This document shows, one piece after another, positions 12,725 to 25,000 of a stretch of 64,000 bases of DNA (position 1 is the first letter of the stretch; the number at the start of each line of letters is the position of its first letter). The position numbers and the translations under genes were made by a program. Source of the DNA: Rhizomucor pusillus (Eukaryota; Mucoromycota; Mucoromycetes; Mucorales; Lichtheimiaceae); assembly GCA_900175165.2 (NCBI GenBank), contig FWWN02000668.1, positions 222,423 to 286,422 on the forward strand, given 5' to 3'. Below the pieces are notes generated by a model. The model worked only from the letters and a program-made list of their open reading frames with translations. It was not told where the DNA came from and did no database searches.

Positions 12725-15700
12725 ATGGTCAAGAAATCGGTCGATTCAAGAGTAAACACTCTTATCAAAAACTGTGTCCAGACCAAGCATCGTTCGTTCT
12801 TTGTCATTGTCGGGGACAGAGGCAAAGAGCAGGTAACGTGTGCCGGGTTTTTACAAGGAAATCAAGCGAGTTATATCCTGACATTGCCCGTTTCTAGGTA
12901 GTGAATCTGCATTGGCTATTGTCTCAGGCCCAAGTGACCTCTCGGCCTTCAGTGCTGTGGTGCTACAAGAAGGATCTTGGATTTACGACGTATGTGTGGC
13001 AACAACAGCAGTTTTTGCGTAGACGGGAAACTGATCTTTATGAATTAGCCATCGCAAGAAGCGTGAGGCAAAGATCAAGAGAGAGATCAAGAAGGGCATT
13101 CGTGAAGCCAATACTGAGGATCCATTTGAACTCTTTGTAACTGTAACAAACATTCGATACTGCTACTACAAAGAGACACAAAAGATTCTCGGTAACACCT
13201 ACGGCATGTGTATTCTTCAAGATTTCGAAGCTATTACACCAAACACTTTGGCACGCACTATTGAAACCGTTGAAGGAGGTGGTATGGTTGTTTTGCTGCT
13301 GAAAAGTATGAACTCTCTCAAGCAGCTGTATACAATGACTATGGTACGGAGAGATATTATATCTATTTGATGAAGAGTCAATGAGCCCTCTAACCCAATG
13401 TTCCCTTTATATAGGATGTACACTCTAGATACCGAACGGAAGCTCACAGTGATATTGTTGCACGCTTCAACGAACGTTTCATCCTGTCGCTTGGATCCAG
13501 CGAGAACTGTCTCGTAGTTGACGACGAACTGAATGTTTTGCCAATCAGTATGGGCAAGCATGTTAAGCCATTGCCTGTGACACCCGCCAACGAGGCTAAA
13601 TCCGAGCAGGAGATGGAATTGGACGAATTGAAGGAATCCGTTGCGGATACAGAGCCCGTCGGTTCGCTTGTCAAATGCACTAGAACCGTCGACCAGGCTA
13701 AAGCTGTCTTGACGTTTATTGAAGCTATTTCAGAGAAATCGCTGCGCAGCACTGTCGCCTTGACAGCGTCGCGTGGCCGTGGTAAATCAGCTGCACTCGG
13801 TATTGCCATGGCTTCGGCTATTGCATACGGCTACTCAAACATCTTTGTCACATCCCCTAGTCCCGAAAACTTGAAGACCCTTTTCGAATTCGTTTTTAAA
13901 GCATTCGATGCTCTTGGCTACGAAGAACATCTTGACTATGATATTGTGCAATCAACCAACCCAGCTTTCAACAAGGCAATTGTCCGTGTGAACATTTTTA
14001 GACAGCATCGTCAGACAATCCAGTATATCCAACCGCAAGATGCTCATGTCCTCGGTCAAGCAGAACTTGTAGTTATCGACGAAGCTGCAGCTATTCCTTT
14101 GCCAATCGTTCGTAAACTGTTGGGACCTTATCTCGTCTTTATGGCCTCCACCATTAACGGTTACGAAGGTACCGGGCGTTCCTTGTCTCTGAAATTGATT
14201 CAGCAACTTCGCGAGCAATCGCGCGGTTTCGTCGGCAAGGCCAGCGACGTGGTCAAGGATGCTTCCGGTGAAGGCGTTGTCGTCGGTCGTGACATGAATG
14301 CCAAAAAGCCTGTTGAAAGCACCGACGGTAAATCCTTTGGCGGCCGAACACTCAAGGAAATCAAGTTGGAGGAGCCTATTCGTTATGCACCGAACGATCC
14401 TGTCGAAAAATGGCTCAACAAGCTGCTGTGCTTGGACGCTACTGTAGTATCCAAGAATATTCAAGGCTGCCCACATCCTTCCGAGTGCGAATTGTACTAT
14501 GTCAACCGTGATACATTGTTTTCTTACCATCCTGTCAGCGAAACATTCTTGCAGCGCATGATGGCTCTGTACGTTGCCAGTCACTACAAGAACTCACCCA
14601 ACGATCTGCAACTTATGAGCGATGCACCTGCCCACCATCTATTTGTGCTTTTACCGCCAATCTCGGCAAACAATACCAGCTTGCCTGATCCTCTGGTTGT
14701 CGTACAAGTCTGTCTTGAAGGTGAAATCTCGCGGCAGACTGTCATCAACTCGCTCTCTCGAGGCCAGCGCCCTGCAGGTGACATGATTCCTTGGCTAGTA
14801 TCCCAGCAATTCCAGGATGATGACTTCGCCAGCTTGTCCGGCGCTCGTGTTGTCCGTATCGCCACCCATCCTGATTACGCCAACATGGGCTACGGCTCCC
14901 GCGCTCTCGAACTCCTGAAATCGTTCTACCAAGGCAATATCTCAAACATGAGCGAAGGAGCCCAGGAAGAGGAGGAATTTACACGCGTTGATGATGATGA
15001 GCTTGAAAAGGCTGATCTGCGCACAGACCAAGTAGCTATTCGTGATCCTCGCAAGATGCCTCCTCTTTTGAGCAAACTGAGCGACAAGAAACCTACGCGC
15101 CTGGATTACATTGGTGTATCATATGGTATGACACCTGCTCTTCACAAGTTCTGGAAGCGACAGGGATTCGTGCCACTATACATCCGACAGACAGCCAACG
15201 ACTTGACTGGCGAGCACACCTGCGTCATGCTCAACTCTCTCGAAGGCGGTGCAGCTGGCAGCGCTGCCTGGCTCGAAGCATTCGCACAAGACTTTAGCAA
15301 ACGTTTCATCAACTTGCTATCATTCCAGTTCCGAAACTTCTCGGCGGTCACTGCACTTTCCATCCTTGAAGCTGCCAAGCATTGCCACGAACGACCTGAA
15401 GAGCTCAACAAACGCACTCTCGATATGTACTTTACACCCTACGACCTTAAACGCCTAGAGTCCTACTCCAACAATATGCTCGACTACCACGTTATTCTTG
15501 ACTTGATTCCCACAATAGCGGGTCTGTATTTCCGCGACGAAATGTCTCCCGAAGTCAAGCTATCCGGCGTACAGAGCGCAGTCTTGATGGGTGTTGGATT
15601 ACAGCGAAAGACAGTCGAAGACTTGGTACCAGAATTGAATCTGCAACCCAACCAGGTGCTGGCCATGTTTGTCAAGATCGTCCGTAAGATCAGCCAATAC

Positions 15701-16141
15701 TTTACAAAGATCCAGAGTGAAGCTATAGAAGAAGAGTCCCCAGATCTCAAGAAGCGCAAGAGGGAGGCTGAGGAAGCAGCAGAGAATGAAGAGCAGCGCA
15801 AAGATATAGACGATGAAGAGGCGTGGCGCCCACTCAAGCAGGATCTTGAGGATGACCTGCAGCAAGGCGGTCAAGAAGCATTGGATGCGCTCAAGCAGAA
15901 ACAGCAGGAAATGATTGAAAACTTGGATCTCGGCAAATACGCGATTGCCGGCGACGACGAAGATTGGTCTGCCGCCGAGGCCCAAGTACGTGCACTCGCA
16001 GAAGGCAAAGCACGATCGACTGTTGTTAGCGTCAAGAATGCAAAGTCGTCAAAGAAACGCAAATTGACCACGACTGCCAAGGAGCTCGCAGAAAAAGAAA
16101 AGAAGAACTTTGCTAAAGGAAAGAAGGTTTTGAGACGATAA
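12725..16141 (+). CDS. RNA cytidine acetyltransferase (NAT10/Kre33), 4 exons
   Basis: This essential nucleolar enzyme makes N4-acetylcytidine in 18S rRNA and, with a Tan1-type adaptor, in Ser/Leu tRNAs; it uses acetyl-CoA and ATP and is needed for 40S assembly. The model is 1073 aa (yeast 1056): exons 12725-12832, 12898-12989, 13049-13343 and 13415-16141. The N-terminal TmcA-like region carries FVIVGDRGKEQV, RPSVLWCYKK and NIRYCYY. The RecD-like helicase has a Walker A SRGRGKSAALG near residue 285 and VIDEAAAIPLP. The GNAT domain includes IATHPDYANMGYGSRA, with the acetyl-CoA binding pattern. The C-terminus is rich in Lys/Glu, as is usual. It lies 350 nt downstream of acetyl-CoA synthetase, the source of its substrate; this is probably coincidence. 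Confidence 0.95.
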
Positions 16142-16174
16142 TTTGTTTTTGCTGTAATTCTTCTTTCTTTTTTA

Positions 16175-16797
16175 TTAATAGTCTCTTTCTTGTTGTTGCA
16201 TTTTCAATATATTCATGCCTGCATCCCATATCATTGCTCGTAACTGTACTTGTTCCTGATCTGCTGCGTCCTGCATGCATAGAATTTTAGTTAGAGTTTC
16301 GCATCTTTTAGTGATGAAGTCGTGTTTTGCTTACATGCAGCTTGTACAGATCTTGTCGCACGCTTTCGAGGTTGTCGATCTTTGCAGCGTTCGCTTTCAA
16401 ATATTTGAAATTGCGGTCGACTCGTTCCACAATATCACCGTATTCTCTAACCTATTGTTGCTCCCAATGTTCTAACCACGAACGCTGCTGCGGGCGAAAA
16501 CTAACAACTCACATTCTCGGTAGTTGCTCGAAGCTCATCCACAGAGGTGGCGAGTTTGCGTGTCGATTGAATAAAGTCATGCTGGACAAGGTGATCGGAG
16601 AACCCGACGCAAAGGCCCGTACCGACTACGAAACCTAGCAGTCTGGACAAAGTGTGAATGAATTTTGGTCTTTCCTGCGAAGCATTCCCGCCTTACCCGC
16701 CGAGTAATCCACGAGCACGACTGCTGGGCTGGCCGCTTGAAGTTGCATACCCTCGAGCCTGCTTCGCAATGAGGTGTTGTGGACAAGTCAGAAACAT
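16175..16797 (-). CDS. Small probable mitochondrial membrane protein, 4 exons, unrecognised family
   Basis: This is a 147-aa protein I do not recognise. Exons: 16697-16797, 16513-16642, 16335-16451 and 16175-16270; all four junctions keep frame with standard GT-AG signals, including a CTAAC-like branch site. The N-terminus is basic and hydroxylated with RGYATS, a pattern typical of mitochondrial presequence cleavage. One hydrophobic segment follows (GGLLGFVVGTGLCVGF, about residues 33-48), then a charged, probably coiled-coil helix to the end (KLATSVDELRATTENV, NFKYLKANAAKIDNLES, QQQERDY). This suggests a protein anchored in the mitochondrial inner membrane with a soluble helical tail. The stop codon is only 33 nt from the KRE33 stop on the other strand, so the 3' UTRs must overlap. 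The function is unknown. Confidence 0.72.
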
Positions 16798-16942
16798 GCA
16801 CGTTCCTGTGATTCAAATTTGCGGGGAAAAATGATGGACAGCTGCATTGATCTCTCACATACCAGATTTCGTATTTTCTGTCACTTCAAATTCAATATAG
16901 AGACATTTTAATAAGTTATGCTTTTAACTGTCAAGCTATAAT

Positions 16943-18779
16943 TTAAATTGCAAAAGGATTGTTGCTTTGACTAGGTTGCGCAGAAAATGGATTGTATGTA
17001 GCTGCAGCAGGCTGTGGAGGCTGCTGGTGCTGTTGTGGTTGTTGCATCATCAAGAAATTGTTATTGACGTTTGGTGCATTAAAAGTAGTAGGAGTTGATA
17101 TGCTTGGTGCTGGCAGATGATCGATTCTGAAAGGATTATTTGCAGGTTGTAGCGATAAGGATGGTTGAGGTTGGATGCCTGTTGGCTGTGGGGTCAAGAA
17201 CGCTGAGGAGTTTGCTGCTAGTATCGTTGCTCGGAATGGGTTATACTGTGCTTGCCCCGTCGCTTGAACGGACACTGTTGTCGCCGGTGCGAACGGTGAC
17301 GGCTGAACAATAGCTGTTTGTTCGCTTTCCAAACTGGAAAAGAAGTCGATCAACTCCTGTGGTTTCTCTTTCGCCGAGGTTTCAGCTGCGGATACAGCCG
17401 GCTGCAAGCCTGAAAGGAATATGTTGAAAAGAGTTGACACAATCTTAATATCAACCTTTGAAAACTTACTAGTCGTATTCTGCGTAGCAGTTGGTACTGG
17501 AGCTGGATTGGGAGCTGAAGCAGTTGCATTGGAGCTTTGGATAGGCTGCTGCTGGACCCTTGGTTGATCAGCTGCATCGTTCAAATATTCTTCCAAAGCT
17601 GTTGCCAAGGACAGTGGAGCCTAGTGAATTTCTCACAATCAGATGAGCCCGAGAAGTATACTAACAATTTGTTGTACTGTACATGGCGGATATTGGGGAC
17701 AGTGATCATCAATGCATTTTCTAGTTGTCTTGCTCGTGCCAAATACTTTACCGCCTGCTCAGTTTGTCGAGCGAAGCGTTTGTATATCTCGAGCGATAAC
17801 CGAGCATCTGGTTTGGCCATTGCAAAATAATGCTCTGCAACAGTGTTGCTAAGTACTAGCGTTAAAGACATCAACTGAGATATACAATGCATACCCAAGA
17901 TATTGACGATAGCTTCATTAACCGTTTGGAACCAGAGTAGCAAATCTTCGATCAAGAGACGGTAAGCATTCAAAGCGATTGCATTTTCCCCATCATCGAA
18001 AGAAAGCTAACCAAAATAGAATATATTAGCCAAATTTCCTTCCCAAAATGGGTATCAAAGAGCACAAGAACTTTACATTGCATTTTAGTAAGGCGGATAA
18101 TACTTTCTGCACAATGACGGTCTCCTTCAATAAACCATCGTCAACTGACAACTTTCGTAACTTGCCAATCTTGTTGATCATGGTCAACTTTGCATGATCG
18201 AATCCGAGCTCTCTGAACGCCAGAGTCCTTTGCTGAAGGTAGGTCGAGTAAAGATAAATGTTTTCAATCTGCACGGTACCTGAAAAAACAAAAAATGCAT
18301 TGTCAAAATCAGCATTGATGTAAAAAAATGCGTTGAAAGAAAGCAGTTACCCGAAGACTTTTCACGCAGACGGCTTGCGTCAATTGCGGATGGCCGCTCA
18401 TTAACGGACTCAATGACCCTGTCTCCGTTACCGTCCCTGATCAGGACATGGATGATGATCAGGACCTTGAAAGTAACCTGCCCAAAAACCGTACGGTTAG
18501 CCGAGCGCCGACTGTGTTGAGAAGACGAGTGTCACACTTGCGATCCAAGAGTTCTCCCGCAATCGTCTTTCCAAAGTTTCGACAATGTGAGAAGCACTAG
18601 CCGGGTATTGAAAGGTCAAGGCAGTCAAAGCTGTAACATGGAAGCATTCTCGAATAAGCTCGATGATGAAACACAAACAAAGGATGTTTAAGAAGCGCAC
18701 TTGCTAGATGTTTCTGTTTGGGTGGCAAGTAGTCTAGTCGCGTGGCCTTGCGAACTGCCGTATCCATAATACCACTCAT
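16943..18779 (-). CDS. AP180/CALM-type clathrin adaptor with ANTH domain, 8 exons
   Basis: An endocytic adaptor that binds PI(4,5)P2 through its ANTH domain and recruits clathrin and EH-domain proteins (yeast Yap1801/1802). It is 459 aa: exons 18701-18779, 18542-18630, 18351-18477, 18077-18279, 17895-18006, 17683-17834, 17470-17620 and 16943-17409. The ANTH start is MSGIMDTAVRKAT followed by LPPKQKHL, the lipid-binding lysine patch seen in CALM; the spacing from KHL to the SW motif equals that of CALM. Exon 6 ends the ANTH fold (YKRFARQTEQAVKYL). The tail is Gln/Pro/Ala-rich and carries four NPF motifs (YNPFRA, NNPFRI, YNPFSA, NNPFAI at the extreme C-terminus), ligands for EH domains. Intron 2 has a GC donor. 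Intron 7 (17410-17469) is 60 nt, in frame and stop-free, so retention would add 20 residues. Confidence 0.9.
18478..18541 (-). other. GC-AG intron in the AP180 gene
   Basis: A 64-nt phase-0 intron with donor GCAAGT and acceptor GGCAG. It joins ...RENSWI to VTFKVLIIIHVL, matching SSWV-VVFKSLITTH of CALM. The GT inside GCAAGT would place a stop within a few codons. Confidence 0.82.
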
Positions 18780-18953
18780 AGTAGTTTAGGGGAGGGGAGC
18801 ATTCAAAAATGCGTTAAATGACACGAGTTCGGGTGGGTAATCATCCGCAATTCTGTGCAACCTAGCTCGTGAACCCACCAATGCAGATCGCGGGCTCTTT
18901 CTCTTTCCTCGGCAATCGTCTTTGATCTCTCCCCACCCACCCTCCTCCGTTGA
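18780..18953. promoter_or_regulatory. Short shared promoter region
   Basis: Only 174 nt separate the AP180 start codon (minus strand) from the ATG of the small membrane ORF (plus strand). The half next to the plus-strand ATG is pyrimidine-rich (ctctttctctttcctcgg, then a CCCACCCACCC-like run), as is common in fungal promoters. If the small ORF is real, this is a bidirectional promoter. Confidence 0.4.
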
Positions 18954-19301
18954 ATGGACGACGATCCAATAGGCATTGCAATTCGGCTTGCCATTGCACT
19001 TGTCCTTGTCCTTTTACTCGTTACACTTGGCGTGGTCCTCTATTGCTGTTGTTGTCGTTATAACCGTCACCGAGATGAAGGCGTGGTGCAAGACGAGGAA
19101 CAGCAGGAACCTTTGTTGCCACAGAGGCGATTCATCAGACGATCCTCAACTTTCTACCAATGGAACCGGCTGCCCCCCTACGCCGAGTTCACCTACATCA
19201 AGTCGCGGTACTTCTTCTTGGGAGAGTCGACGCAAAGCCTTGTTGAAAAAATTTTCGCGCAAGCAATAATGAATCCTACTACTTCCTGTTGTAACATATA
19301 G
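18954..19301 (+). CDS. Small single-pass membrane protein, hypothetical
   Basis: A 115-aa open frame. It starts MDDDPIGIAIRLAIALV, with one strong hydrophobic segment at residues 8-29, followed by a run of four cysteines (YCCCCRYNRHRDEG) of the kind often palmitoylated, then an acidic patch and PLLPQRRFIRRSS. Up to about residue 65 it looks like a genuine membrane-anchored protein. After that the sequence is less convincing, and an overlapping +1 frame gives a Ser/Pro-rich end with a basic C-terminus (SWESRRKALLKKFSRKQ), so an unseen intron or a different end is possible. No family is recognised. Confidence 0.45.
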   Translation: MDDDPIGIAIRLAIALVLVLLLVTLGVVLYCCCCRYNRHRDEGVVQDEEQQEPLLPQRRFIRRSSTFYQWNRLPPYAEFTYIKSRYFFLGESTQSLVEKIFAQAIMNPTTSCCNI

Positions 19302-20340
19302 CAACAACTTCCCCAGCAAGCTCTCTGCATGATCCCGAAACTTCCAACTAGATTTGCCCGTAGCCGAGTTGTCTTTTATTGCTGATTGCTAGACCTCAGC
19401 ATTGTGTTTCTGCAGCTTGTTTACCTAAAGATACCCTTTCAAGATCTCAGTTCATGCAAATTTATGAATGTTCTTACATAACCCAGTGAGAAGAGTAAAG
19501 TAGCTTTCCCCTCACTCCTTCAGTCCATCGCAGTAATTTAGGAAAGTTGAGCATTCCGAGTTTGACCATGCCGGACCTTTAATAAGATCGAATACTGCAT
19601 GTTATTTACGCCTTGTAATCCTCAGTAAGAATTGAGCCGAGCGAGTTATTCTTTTGACACTAGACAGGATGAGAGCATCCATTGTGAGAAACATTAATGA
19701 AAGGGATAAGTAGCAAAAGAACAAAATAAGGACAATGGATATAATTAAGAAGTGTACACACAATGAAATTCTATGGTCACTGCAGCAAAGCGGTGCTTTC
19801 TTTTCATAACTCACCGGCCTGTGATGTCGGTAACTCGGTCGGAAGCTTGATTAAGGCATTTTCTGTGTATCCTCACGCGCATGTGATGGTGAACTGAAAG
19901 CCTGAACTGCAGTTTGGGCCTTAATTCGATACTAGAAGTTTAGGAGAAGCCAAGCAGCCAGCGAGGCCCGTTTGATGAAGAGCACTGGCAGAAGATAAAG
20001 AAGATAGCTCCACAGGTGCTGTTGCTTCCATTTGTCGAGCTATGTAACAAGGAGCATTTCGACCGATGTATTTTTAACGAAGCTGAGCGAGATGAATCAC
20101 GCTGTCAATGTCTGGGGTCCAATCCTTGAAAGAAATTACGAAGGCGCAGATATTATCCTAAAATGGTACGAAAGTATAGAGAAGCACGTAGCATTCACGA
20201 TGTTAATATAGCATACAAAGCAGAAGCACAACGTACTTTGGTGCAAACAGCCATGCCAGCAGGAAGCATCGAGCGCGAAATCGGCATGCGCTGAAAAGCA
20301 TGTCTACACACGCTTTCTAGCACTAGCTTTTCGTGATTGA
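19302..20340. other. Gene-poor stretch
   Basis: I find no open frame with domain character, no RNA gene and no repeat. Short frames on either strand are probably chance. Confidence 0.45.
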
Positions 20341-21245
20341 GCCAGTATCAACCTTCGCTGCGACGCAACGCCAGGAGAGTATTTCCTTCGTTTCCTGCCG
20401 GCTACATTCGAACAACGTTATTATGGATTATCGTCGGTATTGCTACTTTTTACGGGAAGTGGAAGGGACAGTATTCAATACCTTGAACGAGACGGCGACG
20501 CTTTCCGAAAGCTGGTTGTCACCGGAGCAAACCACACCGTCTCAATCGACGATCTGTCAATATGCGTTCGGCACCTTATCGAGCGCATATCCATGCAACT
20601 TTCATCCGGTCTAACCGCCCTCGGATATAACATAATTGAGACACTCGGTCTTCCTTTGCAGCTTCCAGATACGCCATCAGGAATCAATATAGAGCAGGCA
20701 CGAATTGTGGAGCAACCAAACGGCATGAAGGCGGATACCCCGTTTCTAGGATATTCCATCAAGACGAAGGACTACGAGGTCGAGCTTGCTTGTGCAGTAT
20801 TCTGCCACTTTCCGTTCCACTTCGAAAGTGCTTACTGCTGGCAAGAACCACCTGGATCACATATAGAAACAACAAACACTGAGATCCCCACGTCCTGGAG
20901 ATGCAAATTGCATCTCTCGAATTTGACATTTTTCGGTTGCCCCTACAGACTATATTTGGTAACAAGATCACGGAACCAATTCTCCTATGTGCTCCTCAGC
21001 ACGTAATACGTCTCAGCGTGTTCCTGGATGACTGGATACTATCGGCAGCTCAGCCAAAATTTGCCGGCAATGCATCCGTACCCGTCGGTCATATCTGTCT
21101 GGGGCAGTTAAAGAAAACATGTTCATTGCTGTTTTCTGTGCGGAAGACTGTCATTAGCGATATCATCCAGAAAGTAACTTCGATCGATCTTCCTGGACAG
21201 CAGTTCATCTCAAAAATGGCTCGCCACAAGACCATCAGCACATAG
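20341..21245 (+). pseudogene. Unrecognised coding-like stretch in two frames
   Basis: After a stop at 20338-20340, one plus-strand frame is open to 21006 and reads like real protein (GEYFLRFLPATFEQRYYGL, LERDGDAFRKLVVTGA, EQPNGMKADTPFLGYSI). A second frame, open to 21245, continues in similar style from about 20901 (TEPILLCAPQHVIRLSVFLD, QQFISKMARHKTIS). The two could be joined by an undetected intron near 20900-20950 (a CTACAG acceptor-like site lies there) or by a frameshift in a decaying gene. There is no convincing start codon region and no family that I recognise. It could be a lineage-specific gene, a degraded mobile-element protein or another fossil insertion. Confidence 0.35.
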
Positions 21246-22003
21246 GCCGAAGTACGATTTTACAACGACGATGCACAAACGCTCCACAGTCGCATTTAGC
21301 AAACCCACTGATAATGGTTCAACCAATTTTTCGATACTAGGAATAAAGATATTGCATCGCGTAGAAACTGGTCTTTGAAAACTGTGATATATCCAGCCTG
21401 ATGAAAGAAGGAAGAAACAGAAGACTCCAAGTCGAACCAAAAAAAGAACTTGATGTACTCGGGGCACGTGGATTCCGCCGCAGGATGGATTCCATCCGCT
21501 CCCTCCCAAAGATCTCGTTTTTCAACCGTAATTTCCAGTTATTATCTCCACTTATCGTAGGTCAGTTATCATCTATGAATTTCATTCCTGTTATCTGATC
21601 CCTCGTATGTGTTATTCATGTCTATATATATGATTTTATTTTTTAGCTCTGTTTTTTGGTATGGTATATTTCTGAAAAATGCATGGTGTAACTGAAAAGA
21701 TTGCTGTGTAATCGTTCACATCAGTGCTCCATATTCCGGGCTTGCATACATGACCCTAAATTGCAGCCGGTCCTTTCTGCACAAGCACGTTCCCGGCAGA
21801 CATTGTATGCAGCACTTTTGACATGCCAAATTCAGCCTAAATTCTGGATCCATCTGGTATTAAAGCTCCAAGTGTAGGGTCGGGTCCTAGCCTTTGGAAG
21901 AGGAGATCGGGCAGCAGGCACTGAGAACTTTAATATTTGACGATCCGCGTGACCTTACAAAAACTTTCTCTTTCACTTTTTACCTACATTTTTTTGCTCG
22001 CCT
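21246..22003. other. Intergenic region before the CAP-Gly gene
   Basis: Mostly AT-rich sequence with short frames only. The part just upstream of 22004 is a T/C-rich run (actttctctttcactttt) typical of a fungal promoter or leader. Confidence 0.45.
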
Positions 22004-25000
22004 ATGTCAAGACTACCTAGCGCGAGCGGCATACCGCCGCCTAAGCGTCTCGCACGTCAACCGTCGCTTGATATGAGACGCAGAAAGCATCAATCGGAGC
22101 AAGCGCCCCCACCCGTACCACCTCTCAGGGCATCCAAATCGAACCGTCTTTCAAGAGCCTCCATCTCATCTTACGACGAGGTTGATTCGCCTACCTCACG
22201 CTACTCAATGTCGTCTGTCAGCTCATCACAGACAGCAATGACGTCTCCACGCAGCTCACTGACTTCGCCCAGGCCGACTGCTGCAAAAAGACCGCCACCA
22301 CCTCAGTCCAAGCCCGCCGCCTCGCTCCGGGTCGGCGAACGCGTAGCTGTCGATTCTATGGGTATCGTCGGCACGCTGAAATACCTCGGACCTACGCAGT
22401 TCAAAGAGGGTGTATGGGCTGGTATCCAACTCGACATTGTCGGCACAGGCAAAAACGATGGATCTGTCAATGGGTGAGATATCATAACATTCTTTCTCTC
22501 TCTCTGCAGGCCTGCAGAGCTGATCACATGGGCGAGACTAAACTGGGGGAATTAAATTATTTATTTAGATTGCGCTATTTTTCCTGCCCTCCGCAGACGG
22601 GTTTGTTTGTGCAGGCAGCTAAAGTCACCTCTCTGGACGATGCTACTGCTGGCTCGCGCTCCCCTTCGCCGCCTCGCCAGCAACAAAAGACACCAACAGC
22701 TGGATCCAGGGCAGCACGCTACATCGGCATGACAGCATCCCAGCTGACCCAGCGTCAGGCAGCAGCACCACAACAGAATATCGACCCTGCTGCTGCTGCT
22801 GCTAATAAACGTAGTTCTTCGGTGTCTGTCCGAACCTCTGGGTTACGTCGCCCGCCATCCCATATCCAGTCGCCGACACCGACGCGCCGCCGAGCCTCTG
22901 GTAACCAGGACGGACTCCCCTCGCCAGCAGTTACACCTACGAGCAACAGCCTGCACGATCCTGATACAGACGAGTTCTATGCAAACGAGGAACTGCTGAA
23001 CGGGCAGGATATGCTTACCGATACACCTGCACCTGCCAACATGGCCCTGTCCAAATCCACCGATCCCGCCCTTGTTGAAAATGAAAATTCACATGCCCGT
23101 TTGGAACGTATCCTAGGAGAAGCTATTTCTCAGGCACCTGACGAGGCTGTTATGCGTATCCAGCAGCTGCAAGTTCGCATTGAAGTTTTGGAAGCTGAGA
23201 ACAAGTTTTTGAAGTTGGAAAATGCTCAGAACAAGACAGCTGAGCAGATTTTGGAACGTTCTATGGTCCTTCGCAAGAAGAATGGCCAGGATGACGATAC
23301 AGACAATTATTTCACATTAGAAGGCCACAAGGCCATCGTCGAAGAGATTAAGCAAGAGCACGAACAAGCTCGCAAGACTTGGAATCAGGAATCTGACCAG
23401 CTCAAGTCCACCATCAAAAAGCTCGAAAACCGAGTCAAAGAGCTGGAGGAAGAGCAGGCCGAGCTTATAAAGGAGCGCGACGAGCTTCAGAACCAAGTGA
23501 GCGAAATGCGCAAGGAAAAGACGCAAATGGAACACAAGGTCCATGAACTTGAAGAAAAGGTTGCAATTGCAGAGGCGAATGCAGCCGCAGCCCAAGCATC
23601 TCGCGCAGCCGTTACGTCCAACTTTTATTCACAGGATCCTGATGAGATGCACGAGCGTCAAATGCAGATGGAAATGGAAATGGAAGAAGTGCACGAAAAA
23701 ATGGCATCTTTAATGGAGGCTATGCGAGCCAAAGATATGTTCTTGGGCACGCTATCCGAGCAGGTTGAGATGCATCGAAACATGGTCGAAGAACGTGAAC
23801 GAGAAGTGCGACGTATCAAAGCCGATGCTGATCGACACTCCCGCGAAAAGGATCGCCTTCGAGAAGAAATCAAGGAGCTCGAGGAAAAGTGGCTGCAGCA
23901 TCAGGACTGCGCTAGTCGTGAGGAGTTTGATAAGATTAAACGCGAACTCAGCCAAGCTAGAGACAACTTGACGAGAGAAAACGCAGCAGTCGAAGAATAC
24001 AAGAAGCGTGTCGAGAGTCTCGAGCAGTCTGTCGATGAATTGAAACGAGCCGGCATGGAAAGCATCGAACTTTACGAGAGCTCGGTCGAACTGCATCGGA
24101 TTGACATGGAGGCTATCAACGCCAGCCTTATGGACGAACGACGAAAAGTTGCAGCTTTGGAAGCCGAACGTGAGAGTCTGCGAAAGGCTGGGTTGGAAGC
24201 GATTGAAACGTATGAAGCAACGATCGATGAGCTCAAAAAGGAGCACTCGAACATGACCATGGAGGAAACTCGCGAGCGCAGCGAAATGCAGGCAACTATT
24301 GACAAGTTGAAGCAAGAAATAGAACAGCTTGTAAACGCTCGTGACAAGACCGATGAAGTCGAAAAGATCAAGAACGTCTGGGAAAATGAGCGCAACCGAC
24401 TTTTGGAGAACATTGAGGCTAGCACTGCCTCGCTGAATAAAGAGCGAGAGTTGTGCGAGCAGCTGAAGGCCGAATCAGTCACGCTACGCGAGCAGCTGAA
24501 AGAATCTGACAAAGTCATCAAAGAGAAGCAGGCCTTGCAGGAGCAAGTACAGCGCTTGCAGTCGGATTACGAAGAGCTTCTCAATTCGCGCACCAAGTAC
24601 CTTGACGATGTCCGCTCAGCTGTCGAGAGTCAAAAGAAGACTGAGGGTGAATTGCGACGGTTGACAGAAGCAAAGGATAAGACTGAGCGTGAGCTTGCTA
24701 CCGCCCAAGAATCACTCAAGAAGGCCGAAGCAACGCTGGCAGAAATGCGCAAGAGCGGCTCAGATACTGAGCTACTCAGTATGGAGCGAGCAAAGCATGC
24801 CAAAGATCTCGATATGCTTCGGCAGGAAATTGAAAAACTGGAAGCTCAAAACGCAATGCTCTCCAAGCAAAAGGAACAGGCCGAGCTTGCAGCCAAAGCC
24901 GGTAGTGCAAACGTTGACGGCGCCGAATACAAGCGACAAGTAGATAGCCTGAAAGAAGAGAACAAGAAACTTTTGGAGAGCAATAAGGAACTCAGCCAGT

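Noticed and set aside
13952..14584. Minus-strand frame of 210 aa opposite KRE33
   Set aside because: It overlaps the conserved RecD-like and GNAT regions in antisense and shows no domain.
22494..22512. TC-rich run in CLIP-170 intron 1 considered as microsatellite
   Set aside because: It is short and lies in the intron where polypyrimidine sequence is common.
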